DNA from: Nanobdellota archaeon
GTDB lineage: Archaea > Nanobdellota > Nanobdellia > Pacearchaeales > GW2011-AR1
Length of the DNA: 12,988 nt
Assembly: GCA_030704765.1 (NCBI GenBank)
Contig: JAUYDD010000153.1
Span: 1-12,988, forward strand
Direction: 5' to 3'
The notes below the pieces were generated by a model that worked only from the letters and a program-made list of their open reading frames with translations, ran no database searches and was not told the DNA's origin. Each line of letters opens with the position of its first letter. Within the stretch, counting starts at the first letter, position 1. Below, in pieces: positions 5,028 to 12,988 of this stretch. The position numbers and the translations under genes are program-made.

Positions 5028-5237
5028 ATGCACGTTTTACAGCCTAAACACACAAAGATGAGCTCTCAAGAAGTCGATAAATTATTAACAGAATTAAATA
5101 TTTCTCCTACTCAATTACCAAAAATTAAAATCTTAGATACTGCTTTACCTGAAAGTAGTGAGATTGGAGACATAATCAAGATTGAAAGAGTAATTGATGG
5201 AAAAAAATCCTATTATTATAGAGTAGTATCTGTTTAA
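5028..5237 (+). CDS. rpoH: DNA-directed RNA polymerase subunit H
   Basis: The 69-aa product matches the archaeal RpoH family (counterpart of the C-terminal domain of eukaryotic Rpb5). It begins with HVLQPKHTKMS, has LPKIKILD at 30-37, GDIIKIER at 47-54 and ends YYYRVVSV. The subunit sits in the jaw region of RNA polymerase and helps grip downstream DNA. The length is typical or slightly short. It is the first gene of the cluster in the usual archaeal order rpoH-rpoB-rpoA. No Shine-Dalgarno-like site precedes the ATG. The stop is 26 bases before rpoB. Confidence 0.95.
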   Translation: MHVLQPKHTKMSSQEVDKLLTELNISPTQLPKIKILDTALPESSEIGDIIKIERVIDGKKSYYYRVVSV

Positions 5238-5246
5238 AATATAAAT
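5231..5246 (+). promoter_or_regulatory. Possible internal TATA box before rpoB
   Basis: TTTAAAATATAAATT overlaps the rpoH stop and is centred about 25 bases before the rpoB ATG, which would give a leaderless rpoB transcript. The stretch is AT-rich like the whole window, and no clear BRE precedes it, so it is only a candidate. Confidence 0.3.
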
Positions 5247-5263
5247 TATTTTATTCCTAAAAA

Positions 5264-8200
5264 ATGAACATAGAAAAACAACAAATGAAAGAAGAGCATT
5301 TGCTTGTAAAAAAATATCTTGAAGAGCATAGTCTTGTGGAATCAAACATAACTTCTTATAACAACTTTATCAACCACAGGATACAAGAGATAATTGAAGA
5401 ACTCAATGAATCTATGCCCAAAGAAGAGGAGATAGACATTAAACTTGGAAAAGTCAAGGTCGGAAGGCCTCATATTGTTGAAGCTGATGGAAGCTCCCAT
5501 ATGATAACGCCTGCTGAAGCCAGGATAAGAGGATTAACATACGCAGCTCCAATAAATGTGGAGATAACAGTGAAACAAATGGACCAAATGGAGAGCCATG
5601 AAGTAGAGATAGGAAAAATTCCCGTGATTGTAAAAAGTGAGTGCTGTAATCTTTCTGGCATGACTAAAGAACAATTGATTGAAAATTATATAGATCCATT
5701 AGAACCAGGAGGATACTTTATTATAAATGGGAATGAAAGAATCATGGTCATGACAGAAGACCTCGCTGAAAACCAGCCTTTCATTGAAAAATCTAAAGGT
5801 AAATTAATGCTCAGGTTATTCTCAAAAAGAGGAAGCTACAGAATACCGATATCAATAACAGACACTCCAGAAGGTATTGTTGAAGTCTCATTCTCTAGAT
5901 TCAAGAACATTCCAATAGTCATAATGTTAAAAGCACTTGGTATGATAAAAGAATCTGATATAGCTAGATATATTGGAAAAGAGAACGATAGCTTAATTGT
6001 TAATCTATATGAATTTGCAAATATTCAATCTGATAAAGATGCAATGCTTGCTATATCTGAAAAAACCTCATTGCAAGGAACTGAAAAAGAGATATTAGAT
6101 AGAATAAAGCAGAGGGTTGACTCATATTTCTTGCCTCATATTGGACTAAGAAAAGAGGACAGGATTGAAAAGGCTATAACATTGTGTAAATTCATAAAAC
6201 AATTCTTTATTGCAAAAGAAAATCCTAGTAATCTTACTGATAAAGACCATTATGCAAACAAAAGAGTCAGGATGTCAGGAGATCTTTTAGCTGATTTATT
6301 TAGAGTGAACATGAACATTTTATTGAGGGATATACAGCATTCATTACAAAAAATCCAGAAAAGGAAAAAATTCTATTCAATAAAGACTATAGCAAAATCA
6401 ACTTTATTTACGCATAGGATTGAAAGTGCTATTGCTACTGGTAATTGGATTGGAGAAAGAACAGGAGTCACACAGAATATGGATAAGACAAACTATCTTG
6501 CTGTACTTTCTGGATTACAAAGAGTATCTTCTATGTTACCGGGCGAACAAGAAAACTTCCTTGCAAGAACATTACATCCAACACATTATGGAAGATTCTG
6601 CCCTGTTGAAACTCCTGAAGGAACTGAAATTGGCTTAAGAAAAAATCTTGCAATTCTTGCGAAGATATCTACAAGAGCTGACCTTACAGAAGAAAAGATA
6701 ATAAGAGTATTGAACAATCTTGGCATGAAAAAAGAACCAGAGAATGAATCATGCGATATATTCTATAATGGAAGATTCATAGGATGCATTGAAGACAGAA
6801 AAAATCTAGTAAGAGAATTAAGAGAAAAAAGAAGGCGTGGAGAATTTCCAATAGAATTATCAATAAGATTCAATGATCAATTAAACATTACCCTATTATC
6901 AACTGAGGTTGGAAGAGTCATGAGACCATTGATAACAACTGACAATGGAAAATCAAAATTGACTGAAGAGCATATGAGATTATTAAGAGAGAACGCAATA
7001 AAATGGAACGATCTAATAAAGAACGGGATAATAGAATATCTTGATACTGCTGAAGAAGAGAATGCTCTTGTTGCATTAACAGAAAAAGATATTAACAGTG
7101 ATACTACACATCTAGAGATAGACAAGATTGATTTATTAGGAGTTGTGACTTCTTTAGTTCCTTACGCAAACTATGACCAGAGCTCAAGACTTAACAGAGG
7201 CTCTAAAACACAGAAACAAGCATTAGGACTTTATGCAGCTAATTATCATTGCAGAATAGACACTGATGTAAATATACTGCATTATCCTCAAAAACCAATT
7301 GTCAGGAGTTTTGTGTATGATACTTTGAATGTACATCCTGCTGGACAAAATATAATAGTAGCTGTAATGACACATGAAGGATATAATATAGAAGATGCTT
7401 TGATATTAAACAAAGGCAGTGTTGACAGAGGACTTGGAAGAAGCACTTATTTCAGGCCATATACTTCTATTGAATTAAATTATGCAGGAGGATTAAAGGA
7501 TGAAATATGTATTCCAGAAAAGGATGTATCAGGATATAGGACTGAAGAATCTTATAAGTATCTTGAAGATGATGGTATAGCATATGTTGAAGCTGCATTG
7601 AATTCTGGTGATGTTGTCATTGGAAAAATATCACCTCCAAAATTCTTATCTGAAGTAAGAGAAATATCTATCAAAGCAAAAAAAGAAGCATCTTCTGTTA
7701 TGAGGCAAGAAGAACAAGGTGTTGTAGATGCGGTATTTATCACAGAAGACGGTCAGGGTAACAAAGTAGTAAGAGTAAGGACAAGAGACTTAAGAATACC
7801 TGAACTAGGAGACAAGTTTGCTACATCTCATGGACAAAAAGGAATTATTGGAGCAATTGTTCCTGAAAATGATGTTCCATTCACATCAAGAGGAGTCAGG
7901 CCTGATATCCTATTTAATCCCCACTCTATTCCAGGCAGGATGACAGTAGGATATTTGATTGAATTATTAGCAGGTAAAGTAGCTTGTCTTTCTGGAAAAA
8001 TCATTGATGGAACTGGATTCTCTGGACAAAGAATAGAAGATCTTGAAAACCAATTAAAAGAACTTGGATTCAGAGAAGATGGAAAAGAAACATTATACAA
8101 TGGAATAACAGGGAGAATGATGCAAGTCAAGATATTTTTAGGAAATATGTATTATCTTAAATTGAAATATATGGTCGGTAACAAACTTCATGCAAGAGCA

Positions 8201-8539
8201 TCTGGAAAAGTAACATTACTTACAAGACAACCTATTGAAGGAAGAGCTAAGGGTGGAGCATTAAGGCTTGGAGAAATGGAGCAGCAAGCTTTAGTTGCTC
8301 ATGGAGCTTCATTGTTATTAAAGGAAAGATACGATTCAGACAAAGTAATATTGCATATATGCAGCAAATGCGGTGCAATTGCAATTGAAGACAATATAAG
8401 AAACAAATTGACCTGTCCATTATGCAATTCACAAGAAATCGAACCTATAGAGATATCTTATGCATTCAAATTATTAGTAGATGAAATCCAATCCTTGCAT
8501 ATCAGAACTAAATTTAATTTGAAGAATAAATATGAGTAA
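5264..8539 (+). CDS. rpoB: DNA-directed RNA polymerase subunit B (unsplit)
   Basis: The 1091-aa protein is the second-largest catalytic subunit, in one piece rather than split into B'' and B' as in many Euryarchaeota. Visible landmarks are GGYFIINGNERIM near 149, VETPEGTEIG with ETPEG at 449-453, GYNIEDALILNKGS in the hybrid-binding region, GDKFATSHGQKG at 849-860, NPHSIPGRMT at 885-894, KLHARASGK and the clamp segment RQPIEGRAKGG near the C-terminus. A zinc-binding site is formed by C1033-C1036 and C1051-C1054. Together with subunit A it forms the active centre. The length is close to that of unsplit archaeal B subunits. The stop overlaps the next ORF by 8 bases. No intein or frameshift is visible. 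Confidence 0.97.
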   Translation: MNIEKQQMKEEHLLVKKYLEEHSLVESNITSYNNFINHRIQEIIEELNESMPKEEEIDIKLGKVKVGRPHIVEADGSSHMITPAEARIRGLTYAAPINVEITVKQMDQMESHEVEIGKIPVIVKSECCNLSGMTKEQLIENYIDPLEPGGYFIINGNERIMVMTEDLAENQPFIEKSKGKLMLRLFSKRGSYRIPISITDTPEGIVEVSFSRFKNIPIVIMLKALGMIKESDIARYIGKENDSLIVNLYEFANIQSDKDAMLAISEKTSLQGTEKEILDRIKQRVDSYFLPHIGLRKEDRIEKAITLCKFIKQFFIAKENPSNLTDKDHYANKRVRMSGDLLADLFRVNMNILLRDIQHSLQKIQKRKKFYSIKTIAKSTLFTHRIESAIATGNWIGERTGVTQNMDKTNYLAVLSGLQRVSSMLPGEQENFLARTLHPTHYGRFCPVETPEGTEIGLRKNLAILAKISTRADLTEEKIIRVLNNLGMKKEPENESCDIFYNGRFIGCIEDRKNLVRELREKRRRGEFPIELSIRFNDQLNITLLSTEVGRVMRPLITTDNGKSKLTEEHMRLLRENAIKWNDLIKNGIIEYLDTAEEENALVALTEKDINSDTTHLEIDKIDLLGVVTSLVPYANYDQSSRLNRGSKTQKQALGLYAANYHCRIDTDVNILHYPQKPIVRSFVYDTLNVHPAGQNIIVAVMTHEGYNIEDALILNKGSVDRGLGRSTYFRPYTSIELNYAGGLKDEICIPEKDVSGYRTEESYKYLEDDGIAYVEAALNSGDVVIGKISPPKFLSEVREISIKAKKEASSVMRQEEQGVVDAVFITEDGQGNKVVRVRTRDLRIPELGDKFATSHGQKGIIGAIVPENDVPFTSRGVRPDILFNPHSIPGRMTVGYLIELLAGKVACLSGKIIDGTGFSGQRIEDLENQLKELGFREDGKETLYNGITGRMMQVKIFLGNMYYLKLKYMVGNKLHARASGKVTLLTRQPIEGRAKGGALRLGEMEQQALVAHGASLLLKERYDSDKVILHICSKCGAIAIEDNIRNKLTCPLCNSQEIEPIEISYAFKLLVDEIQSLHIRTKFNLKNKYE

Positions 8540-8732
8540 AATGGACATGATAAACTGGACTATTGATGGATTTTTGCAAAGAACATATGAAAAAGCTTTT
8601 GCCAAAACTAGATTGCCTATAATTGGCAATGAAATATTTGACATAAATTTATGTGAAGGAGAAATTAAATCATATTGCCAAGTATGCTTAAAAAATATAA
8701 ATAATCAAGGAAAATCAGGAGAAAAAGAATAA
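8532..8732 (+). CDS. Unrecognised 66-aa protein between rpoB and rpoA
   Basis: The ORF starts inside the end of rpoB (8-nt overlap) and stops one base before the rpoA ATG, so it fits tightly in the operon and its translation is probably coupled to rpoB. The product has a mixed N-terminal half with FLQRTYEKAFAK, then C41, and YCQVC with C49 and C52, which could be part of a metal site, and a polar tail. It is not any RNA polymerase subunit I recognise (not H, K, L, N, P or D). The tight packing argues that it is real. The AGGAG at 8717-8721, inside its 3' end, may serve rpoA. It may be a lineage-specific polymerase-associated protein; this is inference from position only. Confidence 0.65.
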   Translation: MSKMDMINWTIDGFLQRTYEKAFAKTRLPIIGNEIFDINLCEGEIKSYCQVCLKNINNQGKSGEKE

Positions 8733-8733
8733 A

Positions 8734-11700
8734 ATGAAACCAATTCGTAAACAAGTCGAGAGCCTGCAATTCACTTTATTAAACCCAGATGAAATAAAGA
8801 AAATATCAAAAGCAAAAATAATTACTCCTGAACTTTATGATGTAGATGGTTATCCTGTTGATGGAGGACTTATGGACCTTAGACTTGGTGCAATAGACCC
8901 AGGTGTAAGATGCAGAACTTGCGGTGGAAGACTAAAAGAATGCCTTGGACATCCTGGAAGCATTGAACTAGCAAGACCAATTATACATATAAAATATGCC
9001 CCTATAATAGAGCTTTTCTTAAGATCCTATTGTTCTGAATGCTATAGACTGATGCTGAAAGATAAGGACAAGGAGAAATATAAATCAATAAAAGACAGGT
9101 TAAAAAGAGCAAGAGATGCAAAGAAATGCCCTCACTGCCAGTGCGACCAAGAAAAAATAAAACTTGAAAAACCTACAACATTCAGAGTACAGAAAAGAAG
9201 ATTGTTTCCTGGTGAAATAAGAGAAAAACTAGCTAGGATTCCTGATGAGGAAGCAAGACTTGCTGGAATAGATTCAAAAATATTCAGGCCTGAATGGGCT
9301 ATATTGACTTTATTATTAGTTCCTCCTGTAACAGTAAGGCCCTCTATAACTCTTGAATCAGGAGAAAGATCAGAAGATGACTTAACACATAAATTATCAG
9401 ATATAATAAGGGCCAACCAAAGATTATGGGAGAACTTAAATGCTGGAGCTCCTGAAGTTATTATTGAAGACCTTTGGGACCTTTTGCAATATCATATAAC
9501 TACATTCTTTGATAATTCAATTACAAAAATACCTCCTGCAAGACATAGAAGCGGCCAGCCATTAAAGACAATCACTGAAAGAATAAAAGGCAAAGAAGGA
9601 AGAATCAGGCATAATCTTGCTGGAAAAAGAGTCAATTTCTCTTCAAGAACAGTAATATCTCCTGATCCTGCTTTAAAATTAAATGAAGTAGGTGTACCAT
9701 TTGAAATAGCTGAAATATTGACTGTTAATGAAAGAGTTACATCCTTTAATATTGAACAATTTAAAAACATAATCAAGAACGATCATTATCCTACTGCTAA
9801 TTATATAATAAGGCCTGATGGAAGAAGAAAAAGGATAACACCTGAACTTAAACAAGAGATTTTAGATGAACTTGTTCCTGGCTATGTTGTTGAAAGGCAA
9901 CTTATTGACGGAGATGTAGTTTTGTTCAACAGACATCCATCATTACATAAAGCGAGTTTAATGGCTCATTTTGTAAAAGTATTGCCATATAAGACATTCA
10001 GGATACATCCAGCAGCTGCTCCACCTTATAATGCTGATTTTGATGGAGATGAGATGAACATACATGTACCTCAGACAGAAGAAGCAAGAGCTGAAGCAAA
10101 AATATTGATGGATGTAAACCAGAACTTGATGTCCTGCAAAGACAATTCTAACATGCTTGGTTGCATTTCTGATGCAATCACGGGAAATTACATTCTTGGA
10201 GAAACTGTTCTATCAAAAGCTGATGCATCTCAATTACTTTTCAGCGCTGGAATTGATTATAAACTAAATAAGAACACTGTTCATGGAAAAGAAATAATCT
10301 CAGAGATATTACCAAAGATAGATTTCAAAGGAAAGACTAAATCAGGAGAGACATTCACTATAAAATCAGGTAAAATAGAATCAGGTGCTGTTGATAAAAA
10401 TGTTTTTGGAGTAGAATCAGGAGACCTTCTAAAACATCTAGACAAAGACCATGGAAGGACAAAGACTATTACCATATTAGAGAATGCTTTCACTATTGGA
10501 ACTTCTTATCTATCAAAACATGGATTTACAATATCAGTAAATGATCTTAATGTAAATGATAAGATAAAGAAATCAACTATAGACATAATCAAAGATGCTG
10601 AAAAAGAGACTGACAGCATAATAGAAAGCTATAGAAAAAACACTTTAGAGATAATTCCAGGTAAGACTCCAGAAGAATCTAGAGAAATAAAGATTTTACA
10701 GACTTTGAATGGGATCAGGACAAAGATAGGAAAAATAGTTGAAAAAGAAGTCCCTAAATCAAACCCTGTCAGTGTGATGATAAATGCAGGTGCTGGTGGA
10801 AATGTATTGAATATTACCCAGATGGCATGTTGCGTAGGACAGCAAGCTTTATGGAACAAAAGAATCAATCTTGGTTATCGCAATAGGACATTATCATTCT
10901 TCAAAGAAGGAGACCTATCACCAAAATCAAGAGGATTCATATACAGTTCATTCCTAAATGGCCTTCAACCTTATGAGTTTTTCTTTGGAGCTATAACCGG
11001 GAGGGATGCTCTTATGGATACAGCATTAAGGACTCCAAAATCAGGTTATCTATATAGAAGACTTGCAAATGCATTACAAGACATAAGGGTGGAATATGAT
11101 AAAACTGTTAGAGATGGTTCTGGAAGCATAATACAATTCAGATATGGTGAAGATGGAAAAGATGTTTCTGAACTTCACAGAGAAAAAGAGGTATCAGCTG
11201 GAGAAGCAATAGGGATAATCACAGCACAATCTTTTGGAGAACCTTCTACACAAATGGCACTTAATACATTCCACTTTGCCGGAGTCTCTGAAGTGCAGGT
11301 CACATCTGGACTTCCTAGATTAATAGAAATATTTGATGCAAGAAGATCTCCTTCTACACCTACAATGGACATTTGGCTTAATAGAGAACATAACAATGAA
11401 AAAGATGCTAAGACAATTGCTGAAAAAATACAAGAAGTAAAAATAAAAGATATAGTAAAAGAAATAAGGATTAATTTTGGTGATAAAAGAATTGAAGCTG
11501 TTGTAGACAATGAAGCATTGAAAAGAGTCCATTCTTCAATAGAAACTATTGCAAATAGATTGAAAGAAGAAGGAAAACTTGGAAAGAACTGCAAAGTACA
11601 TGGAAATATGCTAGTGTTCAATGAAAAAGAGCTTAATTTCAAAGAGATTTATAAATTAAAAGAAAAAATAAAAGATACAATAATCTCCGGAATCAAAGGC

Positions 11701-12312
11701 ATAGAACAAGTTCTTGTTGTAAAAAAAGAAGAAGGATATGTTATACTTACTGCTGGAACAAACCTTAATGATATAATCAATTTCAAGGGAGTTGATAATT
11801 CTAGGACAATATCCAATGATATTCATGAAGTTTGCGATGTGTTTGGAGTAGAAGTAGCAAGACTGACAATAATTAGAGAAATAGAAAAAGTAATCACTTC
11901 TCAAGGCCTTGATATAAACCGGAGACATTCCCAAATGATTGCAGATGCTATGACTTCTGAAGGTACTGTTAAAGGTATAACTAGGATGGGTATTATATCC
12001 CAAAAAACATCAATACTTGCTAGAGCAAGTTTTGAGACACCTGTAAAACAATTCGTCAATGCTACATTGAAAGAGAACAAAGATGAACTTAATTCTGTCA
12101 TCGAGAACATAATACTTAACCAACCAGTTCCAATAGGAACAGGCCTTCCTGGATTAATGGTTGAAGTAACTGGTCCACTTACAACAGAAAAACAAAAAAA
12201 AGACAAGAGTGTAGAACATCTAACTAAATTTACAAAAGATTCTTCTAAACATACAACAGAACCGATTGTTGAGAAAACTAAGAAGAAAAGAATTCCTTTA
12301 ACAAACATTTAA
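8734..12312 (+). CDS. rpoA: DNA-directed RNA polymerase subunit A, fused A' and A''
   Basis: The 1192-aa protein contains both halves of the largest subunit, which most archaea make as separate A' and A''. The A' landmarks are zinc ligands C60, C63, C70 and H73, a second set C100, C103, C132 and C135, the catalytic NADFDGDEMN at 433-442 (magnesium-binding D435, D437, D439), and the bridge helix from PYEFFF at 746 through GRDALMDTALRT. The A'' landmarks are the GEAIGI, QSFGEPSTQM and NTFHFAGV segments at 823-851 (trigger loop region), PRLIEIFDARRSPSTP, and PVPIGTG near the end. The join is very short: YGEDG ends at 808 and GEA begins at 823, so the linker and helical start usually seen in A'' are missing. 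Residues 1148-1192 form a Lys-rich tail. The ATG is one base after the stop of the 66-aa ORF. Confidence 0.97.
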   Translation: MKPIRKQVESLQFTLLNPDEIKKISKAKIITPELYDVDGYPVDGGLMDLRLGAIDPGVRCRTCGGRLKECLGHPGSIELARPIIHIKYAPIIELFLRSYCSECYRLMLKDKDKEKYKSIKDRLKRARDAKKCPHCQCDQEKIKLEKPTTFRVQKRRLFPGEIREKLARIPDEEARLAGIDSKIFRPEWAILTLLLVPPVTVRPSITLESGERSEDDLTHKLSDIIRANQRLWENLNAGAPEVIIEDLWDLLQYHITTFFDNSITKIPPARHRSGQPLKTITERIKGKEGRIRHNLAGKRVNFSSRTVISPDPALKLNEVGVPFEIAEILTVNERVTSFNIEQFKNIIKNDHYPTANYIIRPDGRRKRITPELKQEILDELVPGYVVERQLIDGDVVLFNRHPSLHKASLMAHFVKVLPYKTFRIHPAAAPPYNADFDGDEMNIHVPQTEEARAEAKILMDVNQNLMSCKDNSNMLGCISDAITGNYILGETVLSKADASQLLFSAGIDYKLNKNTVHGKEIISEILPKIDFKGKTKSGETFTIKSGKIESGAVDKNVFGVESGDLLKHLDKDHGRTKTITILENAFTIGTSYLSKHGFTISVNDLNVNDKIKKSTIDIIKDAEKETDSIIESYRKNTLEIIPGKTPEESREIKILQTLNGIRTKIGKIVEKEVPKSNPVSVMINAGAGGNVLNITQMACCVGQQALWNKRINLGYRNRTLSFFKEGDLSPKSRGFIYSSFLNGLQPYEFFFGAITGRDALMDTALRTPKSGYLYRRLANALQDIRVEYDKTVRDGSGSIIQFRYGEDGKDVSELHREKEVSAGEAIGIITAQSFGEPSTQMALNTFHFAGVSEVQVTSGLPRLIEIFDARRSPSTPTMDIWLNREHNNEKDAKTIAEKIQEVKIKDIVKEIRINFGDKRIEAVVDNEALKRVHSSIETIANRLKEEGKLGKNCKVHGNMLVFNEKELNFKEIYKLKEKIKDTIISGIKGIEQVLVVKKEEGYVILTAGTNLNDIINFKGVDNSRTISNDIHEVCDVFGVEVARLTIIREIEKVITSQGLDINRRHSQMIADAMTSEGTVKGITRMGIISQKTSILARASFETPVKQFVNATLKENKDELNSVIENIILNQPVPIGTGLPGLMVEVTGPLTTEKQKKDKSVEHLTKFTKDSSKHTTEPIVEKTKKKRIPLTNI

Positions 12313-12318
12313 AAAGTC

Positions 12319-12326
12319 TTTATACA
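12319..12326 (+). promoter_or_regulatory. Candidate TATA box for nusA
   Basis: TTTATACA lies about 28 bases before the nusA ATG, in a 38-base gap after rpoA. If used, it would start a leaderless or nearly leaderless nusA transcript. No Shine-Dalgarno-like site precedes the ATG, which supports this. Read-through from rpoA remains possible. Confidence 0.35.
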
Positions 12327-12350
12327 ATAATTTTTCATAATATATTTAAT

Positions 12351-12770
12351 ATGGTAAAAGTTTTAGACATGCAATTTATAAGGTATGCAAATCTATTCAA
12401 CAATGTCACTAGGATTCGTACTAACCATTGCTTCGAATACAATTCTACAATAATATTTGTTGTTCCTAGACAATTTGTGACTAAAGCAATCGGCCCAAAT
12501 AACATCAACTTAGAGAAATTAAGCAATATAATTGGGAAAAAAGTGAAGATTGCATCTATTCCAAATGGTAAAGAGGACCTAGAAAGATTTGTCTCAATAA
12601 TAACAAGGCCTATTAGGTTCAAATCAATAGAAATAAGAGATGATGAAGTAATAATCTCAGCTAATATCCAGAGCAAAGCTTCTTTGATTGGAAAGAACAA
12701 GATAAGACTAGATGAAATGGAAAACATCCTTGGACAATATTTTGGAATAAGAAAGGTGAGAGTGAAATAG
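12351..12770 (+). CDS. nusA: NusA-like transcription factor, archaeal two-KH type
   Basis: The 139-aa product is the short archaeal NusA, which has the two KH RNA-binding domains of bacterial NusA but not its other domains. KH1 is around residues 32-70, with FVVPRQFVTKAIGPNNINL and KKVKIASI. KH2 is around residues 85-139, with SKASLIGKNKIRLDEM ending RKVRVK. Each KH has its IG-containing nucleic-acid-binding loop. It follows rpoA as in many archaea, but the ribosomal protein L30e gene that normally lies between them is missing, and no rps12 start follows within the remaining 218 bases. It is thought to act in transcription elongation or termination by binding nascent RNA. Confidence 0.92.
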   Translation: MVKVLDMQFIRYANLFNNVTRIRTNHCFEYNSTIIFVVPRQFVTKAIGPNNINLEKLSNIIGKKVKIASIPNGKEDLERFVSIITRPIRFKSIEIRDDEVIISANIQSKASLIGKNKIRLDEMENILGQYFGIRKVRVK

Positions 12771-12779
12771 AGAGAAGAT

Positions 12780-12829
12780 AATTGTTAGTAGTAAGTTGTT
12801 AGTGGTTGGTTGTGAGGCGGTTGTTGTTA
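12780..12829 (+). other. G/T-rich, nearly C-free segment after nusA
   Basis: This 50-base stretch contains a single C on the plus strand, repeats of TTGTTAG and GTT, and four GG pairs at 12804-12805, 12808-12809, 12816-12817 and 12819-12820. The layout would allow a weak two-layer G-quadruplex. It has no reading frame of note and leads into the structured element at 12831. Confidence 0.35.
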
Positions 12830-12830
12830 T

Positions 12831-12880
12831 TTTCAAATCTGGGTTTAATACCCCGAGGCTCTGCCTCGGCAGATTTGAAA
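12831..12880. repeat. Helix-bulge-hairpin structure, copy c (GC-rich inner hairpin)
   Basis: A perfect 10-bp outer stem (12831-12840 with 12871-12880) encloses a 7-bp GC-rich hairpin (12853-12859 with 12863-12869, loop TCT). The 5' side has 12 unpaired bases and the 3' side one, as in copies a and b near the left end. GGG at 12841-12843 could pair with CCC at 12851-12853 to fold the bulge. Hairpins of the form CCCCGAGGCTCTGCCTCGG resemble REP-like palindromes linked to IS200/IS605-type transposases; that link is not shown here. Confidence 0.6.
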
Positions 12881-12882
12881 CC

Positions 12883-12946
12883 TTCAAAATCTTCAGATTT
12901 TGAATGGCCCAGAAAAACTTCTGAAAGTTTTTCTTGGAGACTGAAA
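12883..12946 (+). repeat. GGCCC two-hairpin module, copy 2
   Basis: Order of parts: a hairpin pairing 12883-12891 with 12896-12904 (TTCA loop), one base, GGCCC at 12906-12910, a hairpin pairing 12911-12920 with 12925-12934 (CTGA loop), then TTGGAGACTGAAA at 12934-12946. It matches the module at 201-268 in order, spacing, orientation and unpaired words, while the stems differ in sequence. About a dozen bases further on, GCGAAAAA and a nearby CAA occur, as they do after copy 1. GGGCCA at the window end (12983-12988) could pair with TGGCCC at 12905-12910. Confidence 0.6.
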
Positions 12947-12988
12947 TTGCCGGTCGCGAAGCGAAAAAATCAAAAAAACAATGGGCCA

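Noticed and set aside
6420..6638. 72-aa plus-strand frame inside rpoB
   Set aside because: It is an out-of-frame reading of the conserved ETPEG region of rpoB.
11175..11642. 155-aa open frame on the minus strand inside rpoA
   Set aside because: It lies entirely over a strongly conserved coding region, has no recognisable domain, and is the kind of antisense frame expected from AT-rich coding sequence.
11656..12308. Two minus-strand frames (115 and 135 aa) opposite the 3' end of rpoA
   Set aside because: Both are antisense to conserved A'' sequence, with no promoter or family signature.
5264..12312. Inteins or a split in rpoB or rpoA
   Set aside because: Conserved motifs run in order without inserted splicing domains, stops or frameshifts; rpoB is in one piece and A'/A'' are fused.
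12335..12727. 130-aa minus-strand frame opposite nusA
   Set aside because: The plus-strand frame encodes clear KH motifs; the opposite frame is hydrophobic-looking noise.

Overview
The window is AT-rich archaeal DNA. The clearest evidence is a gene block encoding the archaeal-only RNA polymerase subunit H, subunits B and A, and an archaeal NusA-type KH protein. BRE/TATA-type promoters support this (for example a GAAAG box followed by TTTATAAA), as do several start codons that lie about 25-30 nt after a TATA box and so look leaderless. Small two-membrane Cys-rich proteins, a DUF2080-like protein and an unsplit rpoA suggest a DPANN-type lineage (Woesearchaeota/Pacearchaeota-like). That placement is an inference, not a proof.

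Layout. 1-456: non-coding, packed with hairpins. 486-3147: two adjacent thymidylate-synthase-family genes; the first is divergent, and the second is a three-part protein (MtrA-like domain, thymidylate synthase, DUF4346-like). 3148-3395: non-coding, with a nested inverted-repeat structure and then an AT-rich tRNA promoter region. 3396-3469: tRNA-Lys(TTT). 3526-3984: small membrane protein with a Cys-rich outer loop. 3985-4315: non-coding, with competing inverted repeats, a 14-bp hairpin and remnants of a short minus-strand reading frame. 4316-4510 (minus): DUF2080-like, AbrB-like small protein preceded by an 18-bp palindrome. 4511-5027: hairpins, then tandem promoters. 5028-12312: rpoH, rpoB, a 66-aa unknown ORF and a fused rpoA'/A''. 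12351-12770: nusA. 12771-12988: non-coding, with a G/T-rich stretch and a second copy of the structured element seen near the left end.

The rpo genes run in one direction with short gaps or overlaps, so they probably form one transcription unit that makes the core of RNA polymerase, with nusA alongside. The L30e gene usually found between rpoA and nusA in archaea is absent, and an unrecognised 66-aa ORF sits between rpoB and rpoA. The two thymidylate synthase genes probably act in dTMP synthesis, perhaps as partners, because only the second keeps the arginine pair that binds nucleotide phosphate across the dimer.

The most unusual material is non-coding. The same arrangement (hairpin, GGCCC, hairpin, TTGG, GAGACTGAAA) occurs at both ends of the window with different stem sequences but preserved pairing. 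Three helix-bulge-hairpin structures and four TAAA-loop hairpins are also present. These look like members of one or more dispersed structured-repeat families, perhaps relics of IS200/IS605-like single-strand transposons or a structured RNA.
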